Assembly (NCBI RefSeq): GCF_036898095.1
Contig: NC_090767.1
Location: 24,760,570-24,824,569, forward strand
Source: Palaemon carinicauda
Taxonomy: Eukaryota > Arthropoda > Malacostraca > Decapoda > Palaemonidae
Length of the DNA: 64,000 nucleotides
Direction of reading: 5' to 3'
In this document: positions 42,861-55,050 of the stretch, one piece after another
Layout: each line of letters begins with the position of its first letter
Position numbering within the stretch: the stretch's first letter is position 1
Program-made: the position numbers and the translations under genes
Notes under the pieces: generated by a model
Database searches by the model: none
What the model was told of the DNA's origin: nothing
The model's input: only the letters and a program-made list of their open reading frames with translations

Positions 42861-43145
42861 CACTAGCGTGGGCTGGGTTGGTTACTACCAATGCCTGCGC
42901 GGCATTGGTGTTGAACGGCACCTCGCTATGTCAGGGATATTGAAGAGGAAATATCTAAATGGTGCGAGACCTCTGGTTGTGAATTATTACGCCCCAGTTT
43001 TATACCGACACCTTATAGGTGAGCGAGCTGGGTTCAACCTGGCATTCCTATGTAATTTTTCTCTGGTAATATATAGCAGTTATATACCTTAGAAATGGTG
43101 CTAAAGGAGCATTTCACTGGGCAGCACAGGAGCAGCCCAGAAATC
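42861..43145 (-). repeat. DIRS-C inverted repeat, right (element 5' end)
   Basis: Inverted partner of 37970-38236, including TGGGCTGGGTTGG, GGCATTGGTGTTGAACGGCA and TATATAGCAGTTATATACCT. Confidence 0.9.
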
Positions 43146-43610
43146 ACTTTTTTGAGTTAGATCCTTAAGAGAACAATCTTCATTGTTCAAGGCTGAAACA
43201 TAGTGCAAGACTTAGTCCAGAGACCATGAAATGAGCTTTGGAGGGGCTGCAGGGCTAAGTCTAGTCCATGCTTTCGGGATCTTGTTAAAGATTTTGTTCG
43301 CCATGTCCACCTGGAAGGCGTATAGAAGAGGTCTAGTCAAGGCTGACTTGCATGTAGTTATTGTGTTGGCAGCCAAGCCTTGTTCATGAAGGTGGATGAA
43401 GAAGGACAAGCAGAAGTCTATTGAGATTTCTCTTGGCCTTTTTCCTTTAACGAAAGCAACCCACTTTTTCCAAGACGATTCGTATTGTCTTCTAGTTGAC
43501 TTTGCCTTGTATTCTTCTAAGAAGTCTATACTGCCTTTTGAGATCTCAAATTTTTTCTTTACCGCCAAGGCGAGAAAATCATGAGATGAAGGTTTTGGAT
43601 TCTCTGTGAT
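43146..43610 (-). pseudogene. DIRS-D tyrosine recombinase, N-terminal part
   Basis: The minus-strand frame carries the core-binding domain: FLALAVKKKFEISKG, STRRQYESSWKKWVAFVKGK, FFIHLHEQGLAANTITTCKS and KAWTRLSPAAPPKLISWSLD. A stop follows at about 43212, then VLHYVSALNNEDC and SLKDLTQK. At that point DIRS-C interrupts the gene, and PFFLFAIASR resumes at 37958. The start codon is uncertain: the frame is open much further upstream (to 44690) but there it runs under RNase H. Confidence 0.85.
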
Positions 43611-44690
43611 GAAGCGAAGACAGCCGACTTCTGAACCAGTTGAGATAGAGCTGGGTTCGGTAGAGGGACCAGCCTCGGCTTCAGTATCATCACTAGAGGG
43701 AACCAATTGCTCTTGGGCCACTTGGGGGCCGTTAGTGCTGCAGTTCCCTTGAAGGATCTCGGCTTGTTGAGGACCTTCAGTAGGAGATATGTTGGATGGA
43801 ACAGGTAAATCCGGGTCCAAGCGTTCCAATCGAGGGACATGGCGTCCGTCGCTTCTGCCAGAGGCTCTTTGTACGGGGCTACGTATCGAGGTAGTTTCTT
43901 GTTGTTGCTCGTCGCGAAGAGGTCGATCTGGAGTTCCGAGACTTGTTCCAAGATGAAGGAGAATGAGTCTGCATCTAGGGACCATTCTGACTCTATCGGC
44001 TTTAGCCTGGATAGAGCGTCCGCCGTCACATTGCGGAACCCTTGTAGGTGAACTGCTGATAAGTGCCATCTCTTCCTTTTTGCTAGACGAAAGATGGCTA
44101 ACATCGCATGGTTGAAGTGGGGCGATCTCGAGCCTTGTCAGTTCAGACATCTCGCTATCACTTCGCTGTCCAAGACCAGCCTGATGTGGGCTGATCTGTG
44201 ACGGGATAGTTTTTTCAGAGTCAAGAGGACTGCCATGGCCTCCAGAATATTGATGTGAAAGGTCTGGAACAGGGATGACCAAGTCCCTTGGGCTTTCCTT
44301 TGATGGGAGTGACCTCCCCTTCCTTCCGTCGAGGCATCCATGTGGATGGTCACCGATGCGGAAGGTGGTTGTAAGGGAACGGTCCTTGTTAGGCTCTTGA
44401 CCTTCGACCAAGGCTTGAGAAGTGATCGTAGTAAGGTCGGTACCGGTCTTTGTAGATCTCTTCGAGCGTTTGATGCGTATCTTCTCCAGACTCCAGACGC
44501 ATCTTTCAGCTGTGCTCTTAGCACTGGGTCTGTTACTGCTGCAAACTGGAGAGAGTCTTTCCTGTTGGCGTCTTGAGATCCTGTCGGATTTCAGTAGTCT
44601 CTTGACAGACCCCGCGATCTCTCTCCTCTTCCTCGGTGGAATGGAGAGGCAGAAGATGCTGGAGAATGCATAATTAATCCTCAAAAGCAA
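43559..44690 (-). pseudogene. DIRS-D RNase H and C-terminal end of RT
   Basis: On the minus strand: the RT end (ERL, then VTDPVLRAQLKDASGVW), then RNase H with IHMDASTEGRGGHS, INILEAMAVLLTLKKL, VLDSEVIARCLN and NVTADALSR. The DIRS-type QIDLFATSNNKKLPRYV domain follows, then SLDWNAW and ALTAPKWPKSNWFPL. A TGA after RCLN (near 44114) replaces a Trp codon, and a frame change lies near 44540. The polymerase domain and gag are deleted. RNase H catalytic acids are retained. Confidence 0.85.
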
Positions 44691-44754
44691 CGATCTAGAA
44701 CGCTAGATGAACAGGGAGAACACTGTGCGAATTCGCTACAAAAAGAGGAATGAG

Positions 44755-45066
44755 TGCCATCTTGGAGACCTGTAATAGTAGGGGAGGAAGGGTAACCTTG
44801 ATAACGGCTCCCCTTCAATTTTGCCACTCTTCCCCCTCAAAGCGAAAACGCTATTCGGGGTGAAGATTGCCATGTGTCGTATCAAGATATACATCCCCTG
44901 ATATTATGCGATATCCTTAAGAAAAATTTTAAGGATACTCGCGCCAGGAGTTAGAATTCTGGAGACCTACGGTCAATTCTCTGGGAGTATCACTGTAGCC
45001 AAATATCCCTTAGAAAGCTGCCAGTAGGAACCTTCCATCAGGACGACATGGCTTGAGCCCAAAAAA
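44755..45066 (-). repeat. DIRS-D inverted repeat, right (element 5' end)
   Basis: Inverted partner of 36217-36535 with about 95% similarity by eye, ending in GACATGGCTTGAGCCCAAAA. Confidence 0.9.
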
Positions 45067-45790
45067 TATATTAACACAGCGGGAACAATGTCGTGGCAAT
45101 ATTCTCATGCTTGTACCTAGTGTAGTGTCTGCAGACGCTACTGGCTCTGGGGAAGAATAGTCATCGAGTACATCAGGATGCCAGATTACTCATAATCAAT
45201 TAATCAATCATTGAGTACATGCAAAGAAAGTAACCTAGTACAGTATGTTCTCTCCCTGTCCATGAGGCGAGATGAGATATGTACTGGGTTATAAATGTAT
45301 TTTCAGCACCTCACTTTTTCGAAGTTCACTATCAGACGCTTCATGCATTTTTTTTAGTGACTTTCAGATCACAAATTTTGGCATCTGCTTTATTTCAGCT
45401 TTTCCCGAGCACTTTACTGGTAGGAAGGGAAGCTATGATTATTGTTGTTGCTTGCATAGGCTATAAGATCTCCACTTCATGAGCACTGAGGCTTTCTTGT
45501 ACTCTTTCCCTTATTGTTTTGCCTTCGTAGGAACATTTTAATTGCTCTCTCCTGGCAAGACAAGTACCCTCATACTTGTCACTTCCCATAGAATTAGCAT
45601 CACTTTGCAATTGGGGAATCACTTAATCGCAGCTTACTCTGGCTCATGGGCGATAGTTACTTTAGACACCAGGGATCTTTCACAAGTATTAACTTTACCT
45701 TCCCAGTGTTACTAGCCCAATCCTGCAGCCCCAAAGAAAAGAAAGTAGAGGTCGCTGAAGCACAGAATAGTTGATTAGGCCAAGTTTCAC
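45067..45790. other. no gene recognised
   Basis: Short frames only. The DIRS-D insertion flank; the relic at 35870-36216 does not continue here. Confidence 0.5.
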
Positions 45791-46150
45791 AAGACTTTGG
45801 CCTATTTATCGGCATGGTATTGTGGGAGCAGCAGCAGCACTATACCAAACCCAACCCATGGAAGAGATTTCTTGGTAAGGGTTTTCAGAGTCCGCACATT
45901 TGCTACCACCGTTCATCACTGCAGTGATGGAGGATGCCCTTCAACTTCCCTGGGACAACTTGGGTACTTGCACTTTTCCACCCTACTGCTTGATATGTAA
46001 GGTCGCCAAGAGTGTGGTGACGACCCCAAATATCAGGATGATCTTGGTTACTTCCAAGTGGCCACACACCAAGTTGTTTTTGGGATTTGCTAATGCACCT
46101 TGTCAAGGTACCAAGAGAACTACCCCAATGGCCTGATCTTCTCTGCTAGC
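45791..46150 (+). pseudogene. decayed DIRS RT/RNase H C-terminal domain
   Basis: The frame at 45900-46136 reads MEDALQLPWDNLGTCTFPPY, then CLICKVAKSVVTTPNIRMIL and VTSKWPHTKLFLG. This matches the domain after RNase H in families A and D (SLDW...L..YAFPPF...VL.K...R..LVAP.WP...WF). Frames upstream are broken. It precedes recombinase remnants in the same direction, giving normal DIRS order. Confidence 0.65.
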
Positions 46151-46179
46151 CTTATGTGGAGAGGTATAACAGCCAAGTG

Positions 46180-46720
46180 TCATACCTATCACTTCACACT
46201 TTGCAACTATCCAACTTCTCCAAGAGAGAAGCTTCTATGAAGCACTTCACAGGAGATGCTTGGATATCTGCAAAGATTCCCAGCAAATATCTACCATGAG
46301 AAGTGGGTGATTTCTTCCAATTGGTGTCATGGACTGGATACTTCTCCATTCGGAGCCCCTCTGCAATTGATGGAGGATTTCCTATGTTTTCCACACCAAT
46401 AGAAGCACCTGTCTCAACAGTGAGAGGGTATCAGTTCAGCTCAGACCTGAACAACTGAGGCTGTTCTTCATCACTAGAAGGTTTAAGAAACAGATACCCA
46501 AGAATATAATGGCTTTCAGAGATTCTAGTCAAACAGTCTATAACGCAGGCTCACGAAGTCAGGGGTATCGGCTCTACCCTAACCTTCAAGAATAATCTGT
46601 TCATGGATCGGCAGGAATTTAGAAGCACCAGACAACCTTCACTGCTCACCACCTTTGTGAGTAAAACTGCAATTCCCTGGACAGTTTTACCCTTGGAGCT
46701 ATGGTAGCTACTTAACAGGT
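46180..46720 (+). pseudogene. decayed DIRS tyrosine recombinase
   Basis: Recognisable pieces in changing frames: LSNFSKREASMKHFTG, YHEKWVISSNWCHGLDTSPF, STVRGYQFSS, LRLFFITRRFKKQIPKN, QAHEVRGIGSTLTFKNN (catalytic His and Arg) and FTLGAMVA. The segment between the core-binding domain and the catalytic His is deleted. Many stops are present, so this is an old copy. Confidence 0.6.
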
Positions 46721-47130
46721 AGTGTAGTAAGCCTCACTCCAGCACAGGACAAAAAGAATCTTGTCTATGACAGTGGTCATGCCATAAGTCTAGGAATAAA
46801 ATGTAAAAAATGTCCGGCCATTCTTTCTACTGCCCCTCCCTGGGGGTACAGTAGTCGTGCCATTATTTTAGTGGATGTTATGCTAAATGCAGTAAGATAT
46901 GTGTAATAAGGTAACTTCTTTATCATTTTGGTATCGCTCCCATCCTCCTTCTTTAGGTTAAAGGTGAAATAGGTTTGCTCTATTTGTTGGGTGTGCGGAG
47001 CCTACCTCCAGCACAACAGGCAACCTTTGCTTTTCTTGAGATTTTAACAGCCGTTCCAGCTTTGTTGAAGTCCTAATCCTATTAAAGGTTCAGGTTTGTA
47101 TAGTTAGGTAAAATACAAATTGCTTTTGAA
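46721..47130 (+). repeat. 3' UTR and right terminus of the decayed DIRS element
   Basis: Ends with CAGGTTTGTATAGTTAGGTA and AAATACAAATTGC near 47090-47123, the same type of terminus as at 12325 and 61820. Confidence 0.55.
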
Positions 47131-47309
47131 AATTTATGGTTTTATGTAGCAAGTACTTTTGATATAATGGCCTGGTTCCTAAACGCTTACTCCAAAAAGC
47201 ACATTTTGGGTGCTCTATTAACTAATTCATAGATATAAATCATTTTTTTCTTGTAACAACAAAACATACTATGGAAATCCTGAAATTTTAATTTTATCAC
47301 TTACTACCG

Positions 47310-47460
47310 AGTTCAGCTGGTACTGAACTCGGTTGAGTCCCTGATTAGGCTGAAGGAACATAGAGAGTAGAGGTCCCCTTTTTGTTTTGTTTCATTGTTG
47401 GTGTCGGCTACCCCCCAAAATTGGGGGAAGTGCCTTGGTATATGGATGGATGGACTACCT
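47310..47460 (+). mobile_element. very short copy of the 32.8-kb LINE 3' end
   Basis: GTCGGCTACCCCCCAAAATT, GGGGGAAGTGCCTTGGTATA and a GGATGGATGG-type end match 33830-33990 and 49790-49920. Confidence 0.7.
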
Positions 47461-49515
47461 GAAAATAAGGTGGGGAAAATATCTTGGTTTAGGCTAGCCA
47501 TTGTGGTATTTTAAAACTATTATTTCAGATTTATGGCTCGTCTGGAGTATTTCACCATCTTTCTGCTATAATTTTGTAACAAGCACTGTTATATATCTTG
47601 TTCTTAATTTTCCGAATTGTGGGCATAAAATAAATGTGTTATCATTATCATCAATGTAATTTCCTTTGAAATTTATTTTAATTTTGAGCATGTTTAACCT
47701 TTCTTTCATTATTAGGATTGCCTTATCCATATCTCTTAATTTAAGACTGTGGGGCAGGAGTCATTTCCTTCTATAAATCTATTTTTATGTATTTTATTTG
47801 CTTCGATTGTTTCCTATATTTTTTCTGTAACTTTCTCTCAATTTTTTCAGAGTCCTTTTCCTCCAGTTTCTTATTTTTCCTATTTTCATTCTATCTTTTC
47901 ATTAGGGTTTTGCAATTTTTTCTTGTATTATCTCTCCCTATTAATCTCGTATCAAAGTTTATGATATTATAGAAGTAATTTTCATCTTGGTCTATTCTAC
48001 AAGACATGGGCTATATTCCTGTTTCTGCTATGATGCCTCAGTATGGATTACTTGATGGTTGTGTATATATATTTTATTATTCCGTCTTCATTTACTTGTG
48101 TAATTTGTGTGTGAATTCACTATGGGTCTGTGTTTACTTTCATTTTTTTTTTTTTTGCAATTATTTTTTGGTTCTTCTTATGGGACTTCATCCTGTTTCA
48201 TATAAAATTTGAAGACATTTCTGAAATATAAAGTAATTTTTTCATCTCTTACCAAACTAGATGTTATAAAACTTTCCATTGATGATTTGGTTTATTTTTA
48301 GTTTGACCGAACATTGGTCAAAATACAGTAGAACTTGTAGTTAGGGAAGTCGAATTATAGTCTTGAATTAATAAGTTCTGTAATATTAACAATATGGATA
48401 AATCCATTGATAGTTTAAAAACAGCATTTCTTTAAGGGTTTTTTTCTTGCTGGAAAACTGGTCTGAAGTAAATTCATTTATTGTGCTTTTCAAATTTTTT
48501 TTATTCATGTTCAGTGTCTGTTATTTTTTAAAAGTTAAAGTTGCGGGTTTTAGCTCTCCACAGAGACGATTTACATCGTCCTCCTCGGGCGACCATCAGC
48601 CAGCAGGGACTATCACTAGTCCCCTCTAACCTCCCCCCCAGGCGCCTACCCTGGGAGTACCCCCCGGTAGAAGGTCTCACTGTATTCGCGTCCCAGGCGG
48701 GGACCGAACTCGGGACCTCTATATTAGAGATCCGCGACGCTACCAACCTTTTCATATGTATGGAAGAGTTTTCATGGTTAGTCCAGTCAAATGGCAGAAG
48801 GAAGATTTTAAAATGAATAATAATTTTGTGTCATTTGGGAAGGAAAGATCATATAGATGATTGCATCTGGAAACAGTTGGTCATGAGGTTATAAAGTATA
48901 TCTAAAAACATGAAGTAATTGTTTGGTAGGCTTTTGTGTACAGCCAGAATATTGATTTAGCAGATTGACTTTGATCTAACACAACTATTACTGGTTCTAA
49001 CTCTGGGCCGTATTGCAAGCATAACTACTTATTTGTGGCCCAATCTGTTCCAGATTTGAGTGTTAAAATTGTTACTTGATATTAGTCGCTGATTCAAGTT
49101 GAGAAAGTCAAAATCAATAATTTTGTCCAGTTCATTTGATCATCGAGAACAGTTTTATAATGTTTACGCAGTATTGCTTGGCCTCGTAAATTTAATATAA
49201 GGTTTTCCTCTAGATTTTGTACAATGGATTTTCTGTTCTTGTTTATCTTGATGACCATTTTCAATCAACTGATAATGTCAGGATGTCAGCCATCCTTCAA
49301 AATGATCATTCTCCAAAACCTGGGAGAGACTTGGTTGTCTGATGTGTACACCTGAAATGGTCTGATCCTGCTTTTGTCTTCCCTTTTCACTCAATAATGA
49401 TAATCTTTTGCATAGAGCAAATGTTCAAGTGTTAAAACGGTTGTCAACAACCGACTTGATTGCAGAGGAAGGTTTTGGGTTCTTTGTTCCTTTATTTAAC
49501 GTGTTTATGTTCTGT
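47461..49515. other. AT-rich stretch with one SINE
   Basis: No genes recognised apart from the tRNA-derived SINE at 48590-48760. Small hydrophobic frames around 47750-48200 reflect T-rich composition. Confidence 0.55.
48590..48760 (-). mobile_element. tRNA-derived SINE, second type
   Basis: On the minus strand GGTTGGTAGCGTCGCGG (A-box-like, 48732-48750) is followed by a CTCTAATATAGAG anticodon-arm-like hairpin and GAGTTCGGTCCCC (B-box-like, 48699-48714). No acceptor stem pairs, so this is not a functional tRNA gene. Confidence 0.6.
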
Positions 49516-49920
49516 TTATGAATGCAAGAGTTGATGTGAGAAGTACAAGAGGAAGGCCAAGGTTTGGGTGGATGGATGGAGTGAAGGATGCTCTGGGTGA
49601 TAGGAGGATAGATGTGAGAGGCAAGAGAGCGTGCTAGAAATAACAATGAATGGCGAGCGATTGTGACGCAGCTCCGGTAGGCCCTGCTGCTTCCTCCGAT
49701 CGCCTTGGATGACTGGGGAGGTAGCAGCAGTAGGGGATTCAGCGTCATGAAGCTTCATCTGCGGTGGATAACGGGGGAGGGTGGGCTGTGGCACCCTAGC
49801 AGTACCAGCCAAACACGGCTGAATCCCTCGTCAGGCTGGATGGAGTGTAGAGAGGAAAGATCCCCTTGTTTTATATCGGCTATCCCCCAAAATTGGGGGA
49901 AGTGCCTTGGTATATAGAAT
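49516..49920 (+). mobile_element. 5'-truncated copy of the 32.8-kb LINE
   Basis: Starts in the last coding section (MNARVDVRSTRGRPRFGWMD; stop near 49637) and continues through the same 3' UTR (GATAACGGGGGAGGGTGGGC, ACCCTAGCAGTACCAGCC) to CCTTGGTATATAGAATAAAA. Confidence 0.82.
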
Positions 49921-51698
49921 AAAATGTTTTCTTTCTTTTGGATTTCCCCATAATTTCAACTATTTATTATATGGCTTAAAGTTAACTGTCACCAGGGGAA
50001 TTCCTTTGTAATCTATTGGTTATTTAAAGTACTGTTGTTCTAGGTGGTCTTTTCAAGAGTCTTTAAGTCCTGGATTCTAATTTTCACATAAATTTTAGTA
50101 TATTTCCTTTAACATTTCTATCTACTTCCTGTTCTTGGGGGAGATTGTATTCATTGCTTTTCCAAGTGCAACTGCTTTGTTGTTTCCTGATGTGAAATGG
50201 CCATACCACAAACATTGGAAACATTTGGTCACATACTTTAGCTGTTGTTGTTTCCTGTTGTCATTTATTGGTTCTAACAGTTTTTAATTGTCGTTATGCC
50301 AGTCCATCTCTCAAGGGAGGCCGGATGACATCAATATTTGTATCCATAGGATTCGATTCTTTTAACTCTTAGTCGGGAAGCTGCTCTCCTGGTTTTTCCA
50401 CAGAAATTCCTGCTCATTTCAAAGAAGCAATTTAGAGTAGCTGGTAGTTGTTCTATGAGTTAAAGGTGGGAAACACTTTTAGTGAAAATACTTTGATTTT
50501 CAGATGGAAATTAGTTCTACATTCTGGACTTGAAAACATATGATGTATGCACACTGTCTGCATTTGTGTTCTTTGTATTTGATAAGCAAGAAGTATTGTT
50601 CTTTACTAAACCCTTTGGACCTGATTTACGTAACTTTCTTTGCATTATTTCCATTGCAATTTATTTTTCTTTTCATTTCCCAACAATATTGGTTCTTGTC
50701 AAGGAACAAAGTCATTCTGATGGCCACAATTGGTTGATGAATTGGTAAAAGAAATGGTTTCAAATTGTGTTCATTTCTATATTTTATAGTTTATTCTCTA
50801 TTTCTGTACTTAATATTTCTCTGCACTGGGCTGCTTCCCTATATTAGGGCCCTCAGTCTTGTAGCAATCTGCTTTTCCAAGTATCACTGGTAATTGCCCA
50901 ATTTTTCAATTGCAGTTCACTTTATCTAAACTATTTCAAAGAAGTTAAAAACAATCGCTTGACTTTGTAGCCTGTTGGTACACTTCTGTTTTTGTCACTT
51001 TTCTCTCGGCTGTGTGTGTCCAGAATCTTGTCCTTTGTTCTGTAGTGTAACTGCAGTGTTGCCATATTGGTTGCAACTCGGTATTAAATGTCCTGACGCT
51101 GCCATATGGACCAAATGGTGATTCATGGTTTCCGTACAACTTTGGCAGATCACGTAACACTAGTAACTTTTTCCCCAATAGTTTTGAAGCTATAGGCAAG
51201 AGCCCGTGTCTTGCATAAGGCATGGCGCTCTTGAAAAAAAATGAACAAAGCTATTTAACTGTAAATTCCTCGCTTCTCAGATGCGTTGAGATAATGTTGT
51301 CATCCAGTGTGTCGAGCTGAAAGTATAAAATCCATCCGTGTTAGCCATTTTCAAAGCAGTCAAAACCTTATCAGTTGATCATGGTAAGGTTTACTGAATA
51401 CCAACAAAGATAGTATTACAGCCAGCTATGATGAAAGCATTGGTGGTATTGCCTTTGGTGTATTGCAAAATAAATAAAAGAATTATTGAGGCCTTATAAA
51501 GTTTACTAGCAAGAGAAAATTGTATAGATAAGAGCAAGCTTTGAAACAAATTGGTCTTGCATTTTGTTCAATGGGTAGAGTGAGTAATGAATTATAAGAA
51601 AGATGATAATGTAGAGAAGATACAATAAAAATTCATATAAAAAGACAGGAATTTTATTAACACCCTAGATACCTTTACATAAGTCAAAATGCCTAAAA
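49921..51698. other. no gene; one LINE tail fragment
   Basis: A plus-strand LINE tail lies at about 50770-50895 (CTGCACTGGGCTGCTTCCCT, AGGGCCCTCAGTCTTGTAGC). Nothing else was recognised. Confidence 0.5.
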
Positions 51699-52292
51699 TC
51701 ACCTCTTGGGTTGCATGGGTCAGGGAGTGCCCTATGTGGCCACCCACCTGAAGAAGAGGAAAAAGGAAAGACGATGAAGAGGAGTTGGTGGGGAGGAGGT
51801 ATGGGAGCCCAGCCACTTCCTTTTCATTACCTCTTCTCCTTCTCTCTCTCTCAATCTCCCTTTGCCTGTCCTTGATGACTTTGTGAGTTTCTCTGATTCT
51901 ATTCCTCAGTATCTCTCAATCTGTTTCAACCATTTTCCTTCAGATGTTCAGTTCTGTAACTTTGGTCTGAAATATGACGACGACTTAGTATTTGCCTCGT
52001 CAGTCAAATTGACCTGATGGAATATTTCCTAAGTGACCCTTAAATAGTTCTTGCCAGTAAGTTTGTTCTTTTATAAAGGGACTTTTAAAGTTCCTTATGA
52101 AAAGTGATTCACTAAAAACACGCAAAATCATTTGCGTGTTGCTATTTTGATCCAATTATTTTAGTGCCTAACTTTTCTAATGAATATATTTCAAGTTTTT
52201 CCCTGTGCGATTTTTCTGGGTTTTTTTTTAACAAGAGTAGAAATGATTATATACATTATTTGATGTGTATTGTATGGGAAAATACGACTTAT
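51699..52292 (+). repeat. long inverted repeat, left arm
   Basis: From CACCTCTTGGGTTGCATGGG through GTCAAATTGACCTGATGGAA to TATTTGATGTGTATTGTATG. It is the imperfect reverse complement of 60403-61054. Confidence 0.82.
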
Positions 52293-54796
52293 TTTTGGTA
52301 CAGAAGTTTTCTAATGAATAAATATCAATTAACCTGTGATGTTATTTCCGTAGATTGTTCATATGCAAATCTAGATATGGTGAGTGACTGAAACACAAGT
52401 ACAGGATTTGATGTATATTTGTATGAGAAAATAACTCTTAAAAGACTTGACATGGATAAGGAAAGATTTGCAATCCTTCTCGTTTCCCAAAGGAACAGGA
52501 AATAACTGTCTCAAAAACTGAGCTAAGGATTTTTTGGATGAAAAGAGAAAATGAAAACCCAACCAAGCCCCACCTAGTAACGGATGATTAAAACAGTTTC
52601 TATTCTTTAAAGAAAGGTGTTACTAGGTCCTTGAATGTTTTCATTTTCTCTTTTCATCTTTTTTTTTTGCAATTTATTTTCAAATAGTTTCACATTAATG
52701 TATATAAACTGCTAACTTTACAGCTTACATTCTGACCTTCAATCTTATGAGAAACTTTTTAAAGAAGAAAATTACATCTTTAAAATTTCTACTTTAGTCT
52801 GTAAAATTTCTTTGGTTGCTGAAATGCCACAATATGTTCAGACGAGATGAGATACGCAAATCTTTATCTAAAATATCATCTTCGGTCAAATGCAAGTAAA
52901 AGTCACTTCAATAAAACAGTATCAAAAGACATTAAGGCAATTCTCGAATCTGCAATAATTGCAAAAACATTTCTATCATAATTCCATTAAAAATTAAATG
53001 GAAACCATATACCAAATTGAGCAGACAAAGACAAAGAATACTTCATGGGTCACACGCTTCCATCTCTTGAGCCAAAGAGAATTTTCCAAAGAAAACCACA
53101 GCCTGTAGTCGACCGAAATCCTATGCGAACCTCTTACACTAGACTTGTAACAAATCCTGAATAGAAGAACCATGGTATCCCCAAGCGCTTGTCAGTGCTA
53201 TGTGAAGAAAACATTATCGGCTGAATACAGAACACTGGTGAAGGTTTGGTACAGTTAATCAGCATCTTGCCTGTCTTCCAGTCCTTTAAACTGGAATGCT
53301 GATATCCAGAGTATTGGTGTTCAAACAATGACGTTTTTCCAAACCAACCTCAGAAACACACTTTCAAGTATCAATGCACAAAATGAATTTATTATAATTC
53401 AATCAAATTTGATTTTGGATCAATATTGAAATATGCTTTTGGAATGTCAACCAATGTATGTTCCAAGGTAGAAAAATACAGTACAGTACTGTATTTGGAG
53501 GTACAGAAATGCACAGTAATTTCAAGTGTCCAGGCTACTGTAGCAACTCAAATGTTGGTTGCAAAACAATCTGCTTCAAACAATTCGCTAGGAGTTTCAT
53601 TATAAAGTACCATATTTCAATGGCATTCAGTTGCCTCTTTACAGAAATTTGGACAAACAATCTATTACTCTATGGTGGACAAGTCCAAAATCTAGGACTG
53701 AACTACACCAAAGAGAAGTTGACTACAAAACACAGTCATAGAATTACCAATATTGACAAAAAGTCTAATAATATATATTAGAACAAGTATTTTCATAAGA
53801 GTATCTGCCCAGCAAAGAAAAGGCTTCACATAAAACTTGTCTAAGATGTGACTTTCCTTCCAGATTAGAAATAATCTTCACATTATTGCATTGAAGGAAA
53901 GTGAATGAAATCGCACTTGAGACAAAGGGCATCGTTTATTGAAAAACTTTTTGACATTCATTGCAGAAAAAGCTGGAGTTAGATCATAAAGAAGAATGTC
54001 GAATCAAAAGTAAAGTAGGGAAAAATGTAGAGATAATACCAAGGAGATTTTCCGAGATAATCCCACAAGAATATGACGATGATTGAGGACAAAACTTGTA
54101 CCAGGATATATAGGAACAGCACTTTCTCAAGAGACATAATCTATCACTATGTCCTTATCCATTAATATTCTCCTCCCAAACCTTTATTGGGAAAAGGCAA
54201 TAAGTGGAAAAGCAAAGAGAATTAATTTCCAACTTCTAAAACGACACAACAAATTACAAACTATTATACAATGCCAACAGTGAGCCAAACCAAAAGAACT
54301 GACAACCAACCTCCCATCACTGTACCTGGAAATGATGTCAACTTGGATAAATACGACTCAAGTTTCCCCAAAGCCTGGAATGACCTGATGGCTGTCTGGT
54401 ACCTTCAACTCTTCACAAACTAAAATGACTCCACCAACATAAAAGTCACATCTATCATCTTCTCTCTCTGCATTGTTATAATCCAAAACTTTACCTATGG
54501 AGCATTTGGCCTCCTTAAGATTCAAGAAGCCAAACAAAGGAACAGATGACCATAAAACAATTTCCAGAGGATAAGAATCGCGTCATCATTATTGAGAATT
54601 TGAGCACAGATGTCAACCAACAATAACTGGTTTCTCAGGTTCCTTTTCAACATGCAAAACAATTCATTACAGCTTATGTTCTTGATCAAAAAGATCTACA
54701 AAGACACTTCTACTTTCACTACTTCCTTTCCAGGTATCATTGTTTCTGACCATTCAAAACAGCAGGAAAACAGACACAGAACCAATTTAAAGGTTT

Positions 54797-55050
54797 AAAG
54801 GCCGCTCATAAATAGCAGGGACAATGCCCTAGCCAGCAGGTCAATGCACTGGAGACTTGACTTAATATACATATGACCAGTGCCCAAGACCACTCTCCAA
54901 CCAAGCTAGGATGAGGGAGTGCCAGGCAATGGCTACTGATGACTCAGTAAGTATGCCTATAGGCTTCCCAAAACTTCCCATCCCTAGCTCACAAGGATAA
55001 GAGGAACTCGAACCCCAGCCCGGGAGATCGCCAGGCAGAAACGTTTCCAA
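54797..55050 (-). mobile_element. tRNA-derived SINE, same family as 17497-17815
   Basis: On the minus strand: GCCTGGCGATC (A box, about 55026-55036), GGTTCGAGTTC (B box, about 55004-55014), then GAAGCCTATAGGCATACTTA, GTCATCAGTAGCCATTGCCT, and the tail CTAGGGCATTGTCCCTGC and GAGCGGCCTTTAAACC. Confidence 0.82.

Larger units (their letters stand above)
37970..43145 (-). mobile_element. DIRS1-like retrotransposon, family C, nested in DIRS-D
   Basis: Inverted terminal repeats at 37970-38236 and 42861-43145 (for example TAAGGTATATAACTGCTATA and CCAGAGAAAAATTGCATAGG) enclose, on the minus strand, a spliced gag (40982 to 38623) and then only the last third of a recombinase (38596-38267). RT, RNase H and the rest of the recombinase are deleted. 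Its insertion splits the DIRS-D recombinase codons. Confidence 0.88.
36217..45066 (-). mobile_element. DIRS1-like retrotransposon, family D, internally deleted and interrupted
   Basis: Bounded by inverted repeats of about 310 bp (36217-36535 and 44755-45066) with an ICR at 36608-36705 near the 3' (left) end. Reading on the minus strand, the 5' repeat is followed directly by the end of RT, RNase H and the recombinase N-terminus (44690-43150). DIRS-C is inserted there, and the recombinase C-terminus resumes at 37958-37401. Gag and most of RT are missing. Confidence 0.88.

Noticed and set aside
43212..44690. A 492-codon minus-strand ORF as one protein
   Set aside because: Only its last third is recombinase. 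The earlier part lies under the RNase H gene in another frame and has no domain; it is an overlap, not a long novel protein.
36217..45066. The large inverted repeat as a chromosomal inversion or hairpin
   Set aside because: The arms are explained as DIRS-D terminal repeats, with an ICR and coding remnants between them.
48699..48752. A tRNA gene
   Set aside because: A and B boxes are present but there is no paired acceptor stem or standard anticodon arm; better read as a SINE head.
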